Shown in pieces: positions 8,982-18,282 of a stretch of 64,000 bases of DNA; the stretch's first letter is position 1, and each line of letters opens with the position of its first letter. The translations under genes were made by a program, and so were the position numbers. Under the pieces are notes generated by a model that was not told where the DNA came from, did no database searches, and saw nothing but the letters and a program-made list of their open reading frames with translations. The stretch comes from Hyphomonadaceae bacterium UBA5336 (GTDB lineage Bacteria; Pseudomonadota; Alphaproteobacteria; Caulobacterales; Hyphomonadaceae), in contig DHQO01000032.1 of the NCBI GenBank assembly GCA_002408125.1, positions 52,155 to 116,154 on the forward strand. Direction: 5' to 3'.

Positions 8982-9650
8982 ATGCCCACCGCCTACTCCC
9001 CCATGAATTTCTTCGCTGTGGCGGCCAAGGCGATGCTCGACGCCAATGAGTCGGCTCAGAAGGCCGCCATCCATGCGCTCGAGCGCGTTGCCAAGTCCGA
9101 CACCGAGCCCTTTGTCTGGCTCGCGCCGAAAGTTCCGGCCCCGAACCCGGAATACTATTTCGACGAGGATCTGATGCGCGACAGCTTCCATGCGCTGGCC
9201 GACGCGAACCTGCGCAGCTGGGGATATGCCGCCGACATGCTCAAGGCACTGCCGAGCTGGACCTCCTGGCCATCCAGGGTGCCCGGCACCATGATGACCG
9301 ACTTCTTCGACCAGATCCGCCGCAACGGCGTCAATTTCATGCCGGCCAATGACAGCTGGGCCGTGCCGAAGCCGTCGGCGGTGAATTTCTGGGCGCCCAT
9401 TCCCGAGGGCCCGGAACTGTTCGACGCGCCCAATGGCGAGCCCGACGACCTGACCCAGATCAAGGGCATCGGCGAAAAACTCTCTGCCCTGCTTAACGAG
9501 CTGGGCATCTACCACTTCGCCCAGATTGCCGCCTGGACCGAGGCCGACGGCGAGTGGATCGACGACAAGCTCGCCTTCAAGCGCCGCGTGGCCCGCGAGA
9601 AATGGATCGAGCAGGCCAAGGAGCTGATGAAGGCCATCGAGGCGGCTTGA
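8982..9650 (+). CDS. Phasin-like protein with C-terminal helix-hairpin-helix domain
   Basis: A 222-aa protein with no signal peptide. I chose ATG 8982 because GGAGAG precedes it by 4-9 nt; the frame is open upstream to 8859 but that part overlaps murI's start. The N-terminal half (NESAQKAAIHALERVAK, residues ~20-40) is amphipathic-helical and resembles phasins; a Trp/Pro-rich middle follows. Residues ~156-213 form an HhH_5-type module (DLTQIKGIGEKL, LNELGIYHFAQIAAWTE), the module also seen at the C-termini of some NuoE and small DNA-binding-like proteins. It may be a granule-associated protein; the combination suggests a granule-nucleoid tether, which is inference. Confidence 0.6.
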   Translation: MPTAYSPMNFFAVAAKAMLDANESAQKAAIHALERVAKSDTEPFVWLAPKVPAPNPEYYFDEDLMRDSFHALADANLRSWGYAADMLKALPSWTSWPSRVPGTMMTDFFDQIRRNGVNFMPANDSWAVPKPSAVNFWAPIPEGPELFDAPNGEPDDLTQIKGIGEKLSALLNELGIYHFAQIAAWTEADGEWIDDKLAFKRRVAREKWIEQAKELMKAIEAA

Positions 9651-9670
9651 GCCACTTCTCCGTCTGATGC

Positions 9671-10534
9671 CTAACGCTCACCGCCCGGATCGCTGGCGGT
9701 GAGGATGCCGTAGAATTCCGGCCGGCGATCCCTGAAAAAACCCCAGGCCGCACGCTCGGTGCGGATCGCGTCTAGGTCGAAGTCGGCTGAAATGACGCCG
9801 GTCTCGCTGCGGCCCAGCTCGCTGACCACTTCGCCGGTCTGGTCGGCAATGAAGCTCGTCCCGTAAAAGACCTGCCCCCCCTCATCGCCATAGCGATTGG
9901 CCGCGACCACCGGCATGGTGTTCGACACCGCATGGCCGAGCATGGCCCGGCGCCAGCGCGCGGCAGTGTCCATAGTGGGGTCCTGCGGCTCGGCACCGAT
10001 GGCGGTGGGATAGAGCAGGATCTCCGCGCCCATCAGCGCCATGGCGCGCGCGGCTTCCGGGAACCACTGGTCCCAGCAGATGCCGACGCCGATGGTGCCG
10101 AAACGCGTCTTCCAGACCTTGAAGCCCCCGCCGCCGGGGCGGAAATAGAACTTCTCCTGATAGCCCGGCCCATCGGGAATATGGCTCTTGCGATAGGTGC
10201 CGAGCACCGAGCCGTCAGCGTCCACGATGACGATGGAATTGTAGAAATGTGGCCCGTCGCGCTCGAAGATCGAGACCGGCAGGACGACGCCAAGCTCCCG
10301 CGCCAGCGCCGAGAGCCGCTCCACCGCAGGATGGCCGTCAACCGGCGCGGCAAGGTCGAAACAGGCCTCGTCCTGGCTGCGGCAGAAATACGGGCCCATG
10401 AACAGTTCCGGCAGCAGGATGATCTCTCCCCCCTGCCCGGCCGCCTCGCGCACCAGCCCAGCAGCTTCCTCAAGCGGATCGGACGCCGCAGCCGGGGCAA
10501 ACTGGATGGCAGACACGCGAAGGGTACGGCTCAT
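9671..10534 (-). CDS. aguB: N-carbamoylputrescine amidase
   Basis: Nitrilase-superfamily hydrolase of 287 aa that converts N-carbamoylputrescine to putrescine, CO2 and ammonia. The catalytic triad is visible: Glu in LLPELFMGPYFC, Lys in YRKSHIPDGPGYQEKFYF, and Cys in GVGICWDQWFPEAAR. The QEKFYFRPG segment is typical of AguB. Its start overlaps the aguA stop by 4 nt (ATGA), so the two enzymes are translationally coupled and catalyse consecutive steps. Confidence 0.95.
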   Translation of the reverse strand: MSRTLRVSAIQFAPAAASDPLEEAAGLVREAAGQGGEIILLPELFMGPYFCRSQDEACFDLAAPVDGHPAVERLSALARELGVVLPVSIFERDGPHFYNSIVIVDADGSVLGTYRKSHIPDGPGYQEKFYFRPGGGGFKVWKTRFGTIGVGICWDQWFPEAARAMALMGAEILLYPTAIGAEPQDPTMDTAARWRRAMLGHAVSNTMPVVAANRYGDEGGQVFYGTSFIADQTGEVVSELGRSETGVISADFDLDAIRTERAAWGFFRDRRPEFYGILTASDPGGER

Positions 10535-11538
10535 TGGCTCTCCTCCATGGGGGCGGGCACTTCCCGCGTCATGCAGTGGAAACTGCCGCCGCCGGCCAGG
10601 ATCGCGCGCGAGGGCAGCGGTCGCACACGCCAGTTCGGCAGGCCCTTGGCCAGCGCCGCCGCCGCGCGTCGGCCATTGATGTCCTCATAGACCGGCAGGA
10701 TCAGCGCCCTGCTGGCAAAGACGAAGTTCATATGACTCGCCGGCACGGGATTGCCATCCTCGTCCTCCACGCGCCCCGGCGAGGGGACGGTCACCACCTC
10801 CAGTCCAGCCGCGCGCAGGGTGTCCTGCGCCGCCAGAAGGCGCTCGCGATGCGGATCGCCCGGCCCGCTCGGCGCCTGGCAGGCAGCCCGGCCCGGGCCG
10901 ATGAAACGGGCGATATTGTCGATATGGCCGTCTGTGTGGTCGTTGACCAGGCCGCGGTCGAGCCAGATCACGCGCCGCGCGCCCAGCGCGGTTTCCAGCG
11001 CACGCTCGGCATCGGCCTCGCTCCAGCCGGGATTGCGGTTGGGATTGATAAGGCATTCGCGCGTGGTGAGCACCGTGCCATCGCCATCATGATCCACCGC
11101 ACCACCTTCGAGCACAAAGTCGTGCTGTATGGCCTTCGCGCCTTCCTTGCCGGCGAGGGCATTAGCGGTCCCGGTGTCGCCCGGCATGACATATTTCCCG
11201 CCCCAGCCATTGAACCGGAAACAGTGCGCGGCGCGCTGGCCGGCCTCATCGAAGCCGAAGATCGGCCCCGTGTCGCGCAGCCAGATGTCGCCGCTGGGCA
11301 CACGGACAATCTGGCCAGTGCCCTTCAGCGCGCCGCGCGCCGCCTCGGCCGCGATATCATCGCCCGCGGCGAGCTTGACCGGCAGGTATTGCGCCGCCAG
11401 GCGAATGAACCCGGCGATCTCGGCGCGCGCGGCCTCGAAGGCGCCACCCCATTCTTCCGGCAGGCGCGGCCAGCCGACCCAGAGCGCAGACTGGCGCGCC
11501 CATTCCGGCGGGATCAGGATGTCGGTCCGAATGTCCAT
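10531..11538 (-). CDS. aguA: Agmatine deiminase
   Basis: Guanidino-group hydrolase of the PAD superfamily (335 aa) that converts agmatine to N-carbamoylputrescine. Family landmarks: WLRDTGPIFGFD (substrate-binding Asp), NDHTDGHIDNIARFI with the catalytic Asp/His, and the nucleophile Cys in GGGSFHCMTREVPAP near the C-terminus. It is the first gene of the aguA-aguB pair. No arginine decarboxylase is in the window, so the source of agmatine is unknown. Two hairpins lie just upstream, between it and the TonB-receptor gene. Confidence 0.95.
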   Translation of the reverse strand: MDIRTDILIPPEWARQSALWVGWPRLPEEWGGAFEAARAEIAGFIRLAAQYLPVKLAAGDDIAAEAARGALKGTGQIVRVPSGDIWLRDTGPIFGFDEAGQRAAHCFRFNGWGGKYVMPGDTGTANALAGKEGAKAIQHDFVLEGGAVDHDGDGTVLTTRECLINPNRNPGWSEADAERALETALGARRVIWLDRGLVNDHTDGHIDNIARFIGPGRAACQAPSGPGDPHRERLLAAQDTLRAAGLEVVTVPSPGRVEDEDGNPVPASHMNFVFASRALILPVYEDINGRRAAAALAKGLPNWRVRPLPSRAILAGGGSFHCMTREVPAPMEESQ

Positions 11539-11589
11539 TCCTGCGATTTCCCACAGCCGCGCCTCCAGCGCCAGAGGCGAAAAACGGAA

Positions 11590-11624
11590 AAAGGCGGGAG
11601 CTCAAAACATGAGCGCCCGCCTTT
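11590..11624 (-). terminator. Hairpin, probable terminator or leader attenuator upstream of aguA
   Basis: Arms AAAGGCGGG-A-GCTC and GAGC-G-CCCGCCTTT pair with one mismatch around a 7-nt loop. On the minus strand the stem runs into a T-run, then a CCG break and TTTT, as in an intrinsic terminator. It lies 52 nt before the aguA ATG, so it either backs up the terminator at 11651-11680 or sits in the agu leader. Confidence 0.55.
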
Positions 11625-11650
11625 CCCACGCGACATACTCTAAAAGTGGA

Positions 11651-11680
11651 ACCGGCCGCCGGGCAGTGCCAGCGGCCGGT
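11651..11680 (-). terminator. Intrinsic terminator of the TonB-dependent receptor gene
   Basis: Perfect 9-bp stem ACCGGCCGC/GCGGCCGGT with a 12-nt loop, 15 nt past the receptor's stop. On the minus strand it is followed by TCCACTTTTA, a short T-rich tail. Confidence 0.6.
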
Positions 11681-11694
11681 GATTTCAGATCGGC

Positions 11695-14600
11695 CTAGAA
11701 CTCGTAGCGCAGGCCGAAGCGGATCTCGTAGCGCGACCCATCACCGCGGCGGCTTTCACAATCGCCCGCCTGGAAGTCGTCGATCACGCAGGAATAGTCT
11801 GCCTGACGCAGGATGCCCCACTCGTCATTGATCAGGTTGGTGAGGTTGTCGATCACGACAAAGGCAGATGCCTTGTGGTCATAGATGCCCGGGAATTCCT
11901 GCTCGATCTTCAGGTCGAGCTTGGCCCACCAGGAGGCTTCCTGATCGTTGCGGGAGAAACCCGGATACAGCGTGTTGGCCTCGCCATCGAGGTAGGGTGT
12001 GCCATCAAAGATGCCGAAGCTGGACACGTCACCATCATAGACGACTGAGTACGGATTGCCGGAATTGGCCTGGCCAAACAACGAGACGATCGTGTCATTG
12101 TCGCCAAAGAAGGCCTTGCGGTAATTCGCAGTCGCCGTGAAGCGATGCTCGATATTGTAATCCGACAGGGACGGCTCGGTAGCCTGCGGATCGGTGAACG
12201 CGCGGTAGATGTAGGACGAGAAGGCGACCGAGGAGTTCATCGGGTGGACGTCTTCAGCATCCGAGTAGGCATAACCGAGCGACCAGTCGAGGCCGAAATC
12301 ATATTCCTTGGCGATGCCCGCCGACAGGAGCAGCGACTCAGCGTCATTTGCAGCATTCGTCAGGACGAAGGAAGCCTCGCGGACGCTCTCATAGACTGGA
12401 TACGTGCCACCATCAGGCCCTGTCGTAGTGCCGGTCCGCTCCACGTCGCCCCGTTTGAAGACCGCGCTGTTCTCGGTATGGGTGTAAAGCACATCGGCAG
12501 TCAGCATGTATTCACCGCCGAGCGCCGGCAGGTCGACATATTTGGTCGCCCCGAGCGCCACCTTGACCTCATAGGGCAGCTCGAAGTCGGGATCGAGATA
12601 GTTGATCTCGAAGTTCGAGCCCTGGCCGGCCGCAACCGCTTCTGCCATCGCCGTGGGGACACAGTAGCCGGGCCCGGTCGGAACGCCGTCCTCACACATG
12701 GAGTAGGGAATATCGAAGAGCGACGGACCGCCATTCTGCTCAAGACCGAAATCCCCGCCATCAGCACCAAACTGCTGGACATTGTTCGCCGAGTAGGTGT
12801 TCGACAGCCAGACATTCGGATTGCCACCGGAATACAGACCGATGCCGCCGCGCAGGTCGAGGGTGTCATCGATTGCCCATGCAAAACCGATACGCGGCTG
12901 GAGGAGACCTTTGCCATCAAGCGTCTCGTTGTTGCCGAAGCCGTAATCGGCCAGGAAGTCCGGGTTCACCGGCGGCTCGTCGCCCGTGGTGTACCAGTCG
13001 TAGCGCAGGCCGGCCGTCAGCACGAAGCCGGTCCCGAAATCATACTCGTCCTGCACATAGAGCGTGTTGATCTCGTAGCCCCAGTCGGCTGCCGCCTCTT
13101 CCGGATTACCGGAAGGCGCATTGTTGTAGTTGATATTGTCGGCGAGGCCGAGTTCGAAGTTCTCGATCGCCGGGTCGTAAATGCCCGGCAGCCCGCCCGC
13201 ACCGGCAAGGCCGCTGGAGGCGTCGAAATCGATCTCGGTATCGACTTGCTGGACGAACATGTTGAAGACATCGAGCGCTTCACGCTCATAGCCGAATGAC
13301 AGGTTGTGGTCGCCGGCCGTGTAGAAACCCTTCAGCGCAAGGTTGAAGGTCTCGTAGCTCAGCACGTTGGCATGACGGCTGTCATCCTGGCCGAAATAGA
13401 CGTCGACATCATCGGTCTCGATCGTGATCTCACCAAATGCCGGGTCCCCGTTCGAGATCTGGCGGTTCTTCAGCTCGGAATAGCCAACGCGGATTTCAGT
13501 CGAGAAATTGTCCGTCCAGTCCGAATAGAGCGAGCCGACATAGGCATTCAGTTCGGCGCCGCGTTCATAAAGGTGGTCAGCGAATTCCAGCTCGTTGGAG
13601 TCACCATCGGATTCGGCGATGTTGAAGCCATCATTGTAGTTGTAGGTGAAGCTCGCACGGTGATTGTCGGAGATGTTCCAGTCGAGCTTGACCAGGAGCT
13701 TTTCATCCTCGTTGTCATAGCTGGTCGGCAGACCGCCCGGATCATAACCGTAAATATCGCGAGCGATGCGCAGGATTTCATCGAGTTCCGCCTGCGTGAT
13801 ATCAACCTCGTTGACGGCGCCGGAGCCGATCGGCCCGCGGTCAAACAGATTCGAGCCCTCGAGCTTTTCATAGGCCGCGAAGAAGAAGAGCCTGTCCCTG
13901 ACGATCGGACCGCCAACGCCGAGACCGTAACGGTACTCGTCATACTCGCCGGTGGTGATGTCATCGCCTTCGAGGCTGTCGGCACGCAGACTGTCATTGG
14001 TATAGTCGCCGAACAGGTAGCCATGGAACTCGTTCGTACCGGACTTGGTCACCGCGTTGATGTTACAGGCCGAGAAGCCACCATATTGCACATCGAAAGG
14101 CGCGAGCTCGACGGAGACCTGTTCGATCGCGTCATAGGAGAACGGAATGCGTTCGGTCGGATAACCGTTGGAATTGAGGCCGAAATTATCGTTCATGCGA
14201 ACGCCATCGACCGTCAGCGAGTTGAACCGGTTGTTCTTGCCGCCGCACTGGACCGGATCGCTTCCGCTGGCTTCGTTGACGTAGATGCGTGGATCGATGC
14301 GCAGCACGTCAGTAATGTTACGGTTGATGGCCGGCGCACGCCGAAGCGTGTCGATATCGAACGAGGCGCTCGGACCGACGGCCACGTCAGCGGCACCAGC
14401 CGCACTGGCCGTCACGACAATGGTATCGAGCGTGCGCGCCTCATCCGACGCCAGCGTGAAATTCAGATTGATTTCCTCGCCCAGTGATGGGTTCAGCCCC
14501 TCAATCGACTGGCCTTGAAACTCAGTATCATCGGCAGTCACGGTGTAGCTGCCACCCACTGGCAGGCCGCGGAAGGAGAAAAAGCCGCCACCCGTAGTCG

Positions 14601-14787
14601 TGGTTTGGCGCGTCAGACCCGTCGCTGGATTGGTCAGCGTTACCGTGATTCCCGGAATTGGCGCTCCCGTGTCATCGGTCACGACACCACCAATACCCGA
14701 CGTCGTTACCTGAGCGTCGGCAGGCTGGATGATGGCGGCGGCCATCATCGAAATGGCGGCACCGCCCGCCAGTGTCTTCCAGTTCAT
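11695..14787 (-). CDS. Oar-like TonB-dependent receptor with N-terminal carboxypeptidase-regulatory-like domain
   Basis: Outer-membrane protein of 1030 aa. Signal peptide at residues 1-25 (ending PADAQ). Residues ~30-115 form a CarboxypepD_reg/CNA-B-like beta domain (GVVTDDTGAPIPGITVTLTN...GLPVGGSYTVTA). The plug follows at ~120-270 (VTASAAG, INRNITDVLRIDPRIYV, FNSLTVDGVRMNDNFGLNSNGYP), then the beta barrel, ending in Phe (IRFGLRYEF) as outer-membrane barrels do. This domain order matches Oar-type receptors, which are often involved in protease or large-substrate uptake. No ExbB/D or TonB is nearby. Substrate unknown. Confidence 0.92.
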   Translation of the reverse strand: MNWKTLAGGAAISMMAAAIIQPADAQVTTSGIGGVVTDDTGAPIPGITVTLTNPATGLTRQTTTTGGGFFSFRGLPVGGSYTVTADDTEFQGQSIEGLNPSLGEEINLNFTLASDEARTLDTIVVTASAAGAADVAVGPSASFDIDTLRRAPAINRNITDVLRIDPRIYVNEASGSDPVQCGGKNNRFNSLTVDGVRMNDNFGLNSNGYPTERIPFSYDAIEQVSVELAPFDVQYGGFSACNINAVTKSGTNEFHGYLFGDYTNDSLRADSLEGDDITTGEYDEYRYGLGVGGPIVRDRLFFFAAYEKLEGSNLFDRGPIGSGAVNEVDITQAELDEILRIARDIYGYDPGGLPTSYDNEDEKLLVKLDWNISDNHRASFTYNYNDGFNIAESDGDSNELEFADHLYERGAELNAYVGSLYSDWTDNFSTEIRVGYSELKNRQISNGDPAFGEITIETDDVDVYFGQDDSRHANVLSYETFNLALKGFYTAGDHNLSFGYEREALDVFNMFVQQVDTEIDFDASSGLAGAGGLPGIYDPAIENFELGLADNINYNNAPSGNPEEAAADWGYEINTLYVQDEYDFGTGFVLTAGLRYDWYTTGDEPPVNPDFLADYGFGNNETLDGKGLLQPRIGFAWAIDDTLDLRGGIGLYSGGNPNVWLSNTYSANNVQQFGADGGDFGLEQNGGPSLFDIPYSMCEDGVPTGPGYCVPTAMAEAVAAGQGSNFEINYLDPDFELPYEVKVALGATKYVDLPALGGEYMLTADVLYTHTENSAVFKRGDVERTGTTTGPDGGTYPVYESVREASFVLTNAANDAESLLLSAGIAKEYDFGLDWSLGYAYSDAEDVHPMNSSVAFSSYIYRAFTDPQATEPSLSDYNIEHRFTATANYRKAFFGDNDTIVSLFGQANSGNPYSVVYDGDVSSFGIFDGTPYLDGEANTLYPGFSRNDQEASWWAKLDLKIEQEFPGIYDHKASAFVVIDNLTNLINDEWGILRQADYSCVIDDFQAGDCESRRGDGSRYEIRFGLRYEF

Positions 14788-15085
14788 GATTTTCGTTCCC
14801 CTCGAGATGAACGTATGTGCAGGTCAAAGTTCGACCGGTTGCGGACCCCGTTAATGGCCTCTCGCAACACATCCGTAACATTAATGTGAAGGTTTTGCTA
14901 CACTGGTGCAGTGCGCAAAAACTGTGGTTCTGAAGCAACATATCTGCTGAAATCCCCAGCAACTCAAGGCTGAGCAGCGGAAAGCTAGAATGCTGCAACA
15001 GCTCAGTCAGACCACGGTATTCGGGGGCTTTATTCTGAGGATACAAGTGCCTAGTGTCCGCGCGACCCGCGGGAGAAACGGCGCC
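14788..15085. other. Divergent intergenic region (298 bp)
   Basis: It separates the TonB-receptor gene (leftward) from the glycosyltransferase (rightward) and must hold both promoters. It is more AT-rich than the flanks. I see short imperfect symmetry around CACATCCG...CATTAATGTG (14870-14890) but no motif I can assign. The rightward frame is open from 14990, but no signal or homology supports coding before 15086. Confidence 0.4.
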
Positions 15086-16810
15086 ATGCAACAACAGTCG
15101 GACCTAGCTCAATCCGCCGTCGGACGGATCACTTTCGCCGTGCTTGCAGGTTTGCTCCTCGTGCGGATCGTCGCTGTTCTGCTCAGCGGAATGGAACTGT
15201 ACGCCGACGAGGCGCAATATTGGCGCTGGAGCCGCAGTCTTGAGTGGGGCTATTATTCAAAACCACCCATGATTGCATGGGTCATCGGCGCGGTGACCTC
15301 AGTCCTTGGAAATGCAGAGTGGGCCATACGAATTCCCGCGCCTTTTCTGCACACGATTGCTGCAAGCGCGCTGTTTTGTCTCGGTCGCGAAATGTTTTCG
15401 CCTCGCGTGGGTATGTTTGCCGCCATTGGCTACGCTCTGATGCCGGGAATCATCCTGTCCTCGGCAGTCCTGTCCACCGATGGCGTCCTCCTGCCCTTCT
15501 GGTGCACCGGGCTATACCTGCTCTGGCGCCTGCGCAGCCGGCCCGATGCGGGCTGGGCAACAGCGGTTGGCCTGGGCATCGCCATGGGCGGGGGCTTCCT
15601 GTCGAAATACGCGATGCTGTACTTCTTCATCGGCCTGGCGCTGACCGCGGTGATCGACCGCGACACGCGCCGCGCCCTGCTCTCGCCGAAAGGGTTTGTG
15701 GCCATTGCCATCGCCGCGGCCCTGATCGCGCCGCACATGATCTGGAACGCAGCCAATGATTTCAAGACGGTGGGCCACACGGTCGACAATGCCAATCTCG
15801 GCGGCGACCTCGTCAATCCGGAGAATTTCGGCAAGTTCATCGTCGACCAGATGGGCGTATTCGGTCCGATCAGCTTCCTCGCCCTCATCGGCGGCATCTG
15901 GGCCTTCGTCCTGCGCCCGGGCGGCAAGGCGCGCGACCGGCGCGACCTCTGGCTGCTCGCCTTCATCCTGCCGGTGATCGTGATCATTGCCGGCCAGTCC
16001 GTGCTCTCGCGTGCCCATGCCAACTGGGCGGCAACCGCCTATCCGGCCGCCAGCGTGCTGGTCGCGGCCTGGCTGGTGCGGGCCGGGGCCAATCGCTGGT
16101 TGTGGCTGGCCATCGCCGCGATCTGCGCGCTGGCCTTCTTCGCCCTGCCCGATGTCGCCCTGCTCCTGAAGATCGGCTTAGGGCTAAGTTTTGCGGTCAC
16201 CGTGCTGGCGGTTGGATTTGCGTCGAGCTGGCGCCCGTCCGGTCTGCTCTGGTCGTCCATCGGCCTGCACGGTGCGAGCGCGGCGCTGATCGCGCTGCTG
16301 CTTGCCCTGCCCGCCAGCCTCACCACCCTGCTCGGCCTCGACAATGCCATGAAGCGCGTGCGCGGCTGGGAGGACGGCGCGCGGGCCGTCGCCGCTGAGG
16401 CCCGCGCCATCGGCGCCACGGCCATCCTGGTCGACGAACGCGAGGTCTGGCACGGGCTGGACTATTATCTGCGCGACGAGGACATCCCGCCGATCATCGC
16501 CTGGCGTCGCCATGCCGGGCCGAAAAGTTTCTCGGAAACCGCCGAGCTGACCGACGAGATCGACGACAAGGTGCTGGTGGTCAGCTACCGCGCGCATCTG
16601 CGCCCGCGCATGCGCGCCGACTTCGCGGACTTCCAGGTTCTCGGCGAGATCGAGACCCCGCTCGGCACGCGCTCGAACGGCTGTCCGATCACGCGGCGCT
16701 TTGTGCTGTACGAGGCCAGCGGGTTCGAGGAACTGCCGCGCACCCAAGACTGGGAAGACCGCTTCGACGGCCTCAGCGAGCGGCCCAATCCGCGCTGTCC
16801 TGAAAATTAG
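15086..16810 (+). CDS. GT39-family (ArnT/PMT-like) membrane glycosyltransferase
   Basis: A 574-aa polytopic membrane protein of the dolichyl-/undecaprenyl-phosphate sugar transferase superfamily. Just after the first TM helix it has LYADEAQYWRWSRSLEWGYYSKPPMIAWVI, the family's catalytic Asp-Glu loop plus the YSKPP motif of ArnT-type enzymes. About ten further hydrophobic segments follow to residue ~460, then a soluble C-terminal part (LVDEREVWHGLDYYLRDEDIP). It probably transfers a lipid-linked sugar to a cell-surface acceptor; donor and acceptor are unknown. Start chosen at ATG 15086 behind GGGAGAA. Its TAG stop overlaps the stop of the convergent MaoC gene (shared TTAG). Confidence 0.87.
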   Translation: MQQQSDLAQSAVGRITFAVLAGLLLVRIVAVLLSGMELYADEAQYWRWSRSLEWGYYSKPPMIAWVIGAVTSVLGNAEWAIRIPAPFLHTIAASALFCLGREMFSPRVGMFAAIGYALMPGIILSSAVLSTDGVLLPFWCTGLYLLWRLRSRPDAGWATAVGLGIAMGGGFLSKYAMLYFFIGLALTAVIDRDTRRALLSPKGFVAIAIAAALIAPHMIWNAANDFKTVGHTVDNANLGGDLVNPENFGKFIVDQMGVFGPISFLALIGGIWAFVLRPGGKARDRRDLWLLAFILPVIVIIAGQSVLSRAHANWAATAYPAASVLVAAWLVRAGANRWLWLAIAAICALAFFALPDVALLLKIGLGLSFAVTVLAVGFASSWRPSGLLWSSIGLHGASAALIALLLALPASLTTLLGLDNAMKRVRGWEDGARAVAAEARAIGATAILVDEREVWHGLDYYLRDEDIPPIIAWRRHAGPKSFSETAELTDEIDDKVLVVSYRAHLRPRMRADFADFQVLGEIETPLGTRSNGCPITRRFVLYEASGFEELPRTQDWEDRFDGLSERPNPRCPEN

Positions 16811-17238
16811 GCGCCCTTCGACGGCGCCACGACGCCGGCCTCGCCGGTGATGACCGGCTTACCCTCGACAATGCACGAGACCTTCAGCGTGACGCGGTTG
16901 CCCTTGTCCTGCTTCTCGATCACCTCCGCGCGCACGGTCACTTCCGCGCCGACGAAGACCGGACGGCGGAAGCGCATGGACAGATGGGTAAAGATCGCGC
17001 CCGGCCCGGGCAGGTTGTTGCCCAGAATGCCGGAAATATAGCTTGCGGTCAGCGCGCCATGGGCGATGCGCTGGCCGAAAATGGTGGTCTTGGCGAACTC
17101 GTCATCCATGTGCAGCGGATTGAAATCGCCGGAAACCTCGGCAAAGGCCTGGATATCGTCCTCGGTGATCACGTGGTGGGTTTCGTGAAACATGCCGATT
17201 TCGAGATATTCATAGGCAAAGCCTTTGGGCTGGCTCAT
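16807..17238 (-). CDS. MaoC-family (R)-specific enoyl-CoA hydratase
   Basis: Hot-dog-fold hydratase, 143 aa from the chosen ATG (MSQPKGFAYEYLEIGM), which has GGAAAGGA upstream; an in-frame extension to 17310 is unlikely. The hydratase-2 motif is clear: FAEVSGDFNPLHMDDEFA carries the catalytic Asp and His, followed by IAHGALTASYIS. Such enzymes hydrate enoyl-CoA in beta-oxidation or feed PHA synthesis (PhaJ). With a phasin-like gene elsewhere in the window a PHA link is possible but unproven. Confidence 0.9.
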   Translation of the reverse strand: MSQPKGFAYEYLEIGMFHETHHVITEDDIQAFAEVSGDFNPLHMDDEFAKTTIFGQRIAHGALTASYISGILGNNLPGPGAIFTHLSMRFRRPVFVGAEVTVRAEVIEKQDKGNRVTLKVSCIVEGKPVITGEAGVVAPSKGA

Positions 17239-17327
17239 GGCGGGGTCCTTTCCCGGATTTTCGTCTTTGAAAAAGGCGCATAGCCCTTTTCTGCCCGCAG
17301 GCGCAATCACCGCGCAGTGTGTGGGCG

Positions 17328-18188
17328 CTACCAGGCCAGGGCCTGCATGGCATAGGTGGTGTGGACGCCGGCCGCCATCATCCGGGCACGAACATCGGCC
17401 GGGAAGTCTCCCGAATGGGTGTTGGCAAGCCCGGTCCCGACATAGATGCAGTCGATCCCTTCCCGGTTCGCACCGGCAATATCCGTGAGCGGACCATCCC
17501 CGATCGCCAGGATGCGCGAAGCTCCCGGCAGCGGGCCAAGCGCGGCGGCTTTCTCGCGCGCCAGATCATAGATCGCCGCATGCGGCTTGCCGGGATAGAT
17601 CACCCGCCCGCCTTCCTGCTCATAGATCTCCGCCAGCGCACCGGCGCACCAGACCAGCTGGTTGCCGACCCGCACCTGGATGTCGGGATTGGCGCACACC
17701 ATGACCGGGCCGATGCGGGCAATCTCGCGCAACTCGTCGCGATAGTCTTCCGGGTGCTCGCCAAGCTGGTCGCGCAGGCCGATGCACAGCATGAGATCGG
17801 CCTCCGGTCCGGCCGCCACCGGATTAGGCAGGCCCTCATAGAGGAAGCGGTCATGCTCTTCCCCACCATCGGCGCCATAGATCCAGATGCTCTTGCCTGG
17901 CTGGCTTTCCAGCAGGTGGCGCGTGGCATCGCCGGAAGACGCGCAATCATCCCAGGCCTCGCCGGGCACGCCGAGCGGGGCGAAATAGCGGATCACGCGC
18001 GGCTTGGGCACGGGCGCATTGGTGATCAGCACCACGCGGCCGCCCTGGGCGCGGAATTTCGACAGCGCCTCGCCGGCCTCCCGGAAGGCTGCGCGGCCAT
18101 TATGGATCACACCCCACACATCGCACAGGATGAGATCATATCGCGGCGCCAGTTCGGAAAGCCCTTGCGGGTACGCGGTATCCGTCAT
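17328..18188 (-). CDS. HAD-superfamily class IIA hydrolase (TIGR01459-type)
   Basis: A 286-aa NagD-like phosphatase, cytosolic. HAD motifs: I YDLILCDVWGVIHNG (nucleophile Asp and general-acid Asp replaced by DxWGV as in this subfamily), II VLITNAP, III YPGKPHAAIYD, IV IGDGPLTDIAGANREGID. These proteins are common in Alphaproteobacteria, with poorly defined substrates (sugar or nucleotide phosphates). It begins 135 nt from the divergent radical SAM gene. Confidence 0.88.
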   Translation of the reverse strand: MTDTAYPQGLSELAPRYDLILCDVWGVIHNGRAAFREAGEALSKFRAQGGRVVLITNAPVPKPRVIRYFAPLGVPGEAWDDCASSGDATRHLLESQPGKSIWIYGADGGEEHDRFLYEGLPNPVAAGPEADLMLCIGLRDQLGEHPEDYRDELREIARIGPVMVCANPDIQVRVGNQLVWCAGALAEIYEQEGGRVIYPGKPHAAIYDLAREKAAALGPLPGASRILAIGDGPLTDIAGANREGIDCIYVGTGLANTHSGDFPADVRARMMAAGVHTTYAMQALAW

Positions 18189-18252
18189 GACTGCGAGCTA
18201 TTCACCCCCGCCCCGGGCGTCAAACATTTCCGGCATGCCAGGCCCGCTGCGA

Positions 18253-18267
18253 CTGTGATTTTCACAG
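18253..18267. promoter_or_regulatory. Perfect inverted repeat, regulator-binding candidate
   Basis: CTGTGA-TTT-TCACAG is a perfect 6-bp palindrome with a 3-bp spacer, in the intergenic region between the HAD gene and the radical SAM gene. TGTGA/TCACA arms resemble Crp/Fnr-family half-sites, but the spacing (3 nt) is shorter than the 6 nt of a CRP site, so the binding protein cannot be named. Confidence 0.35.
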
Positions 18268-18282
18268 ATCTGTCGCGCCAGT

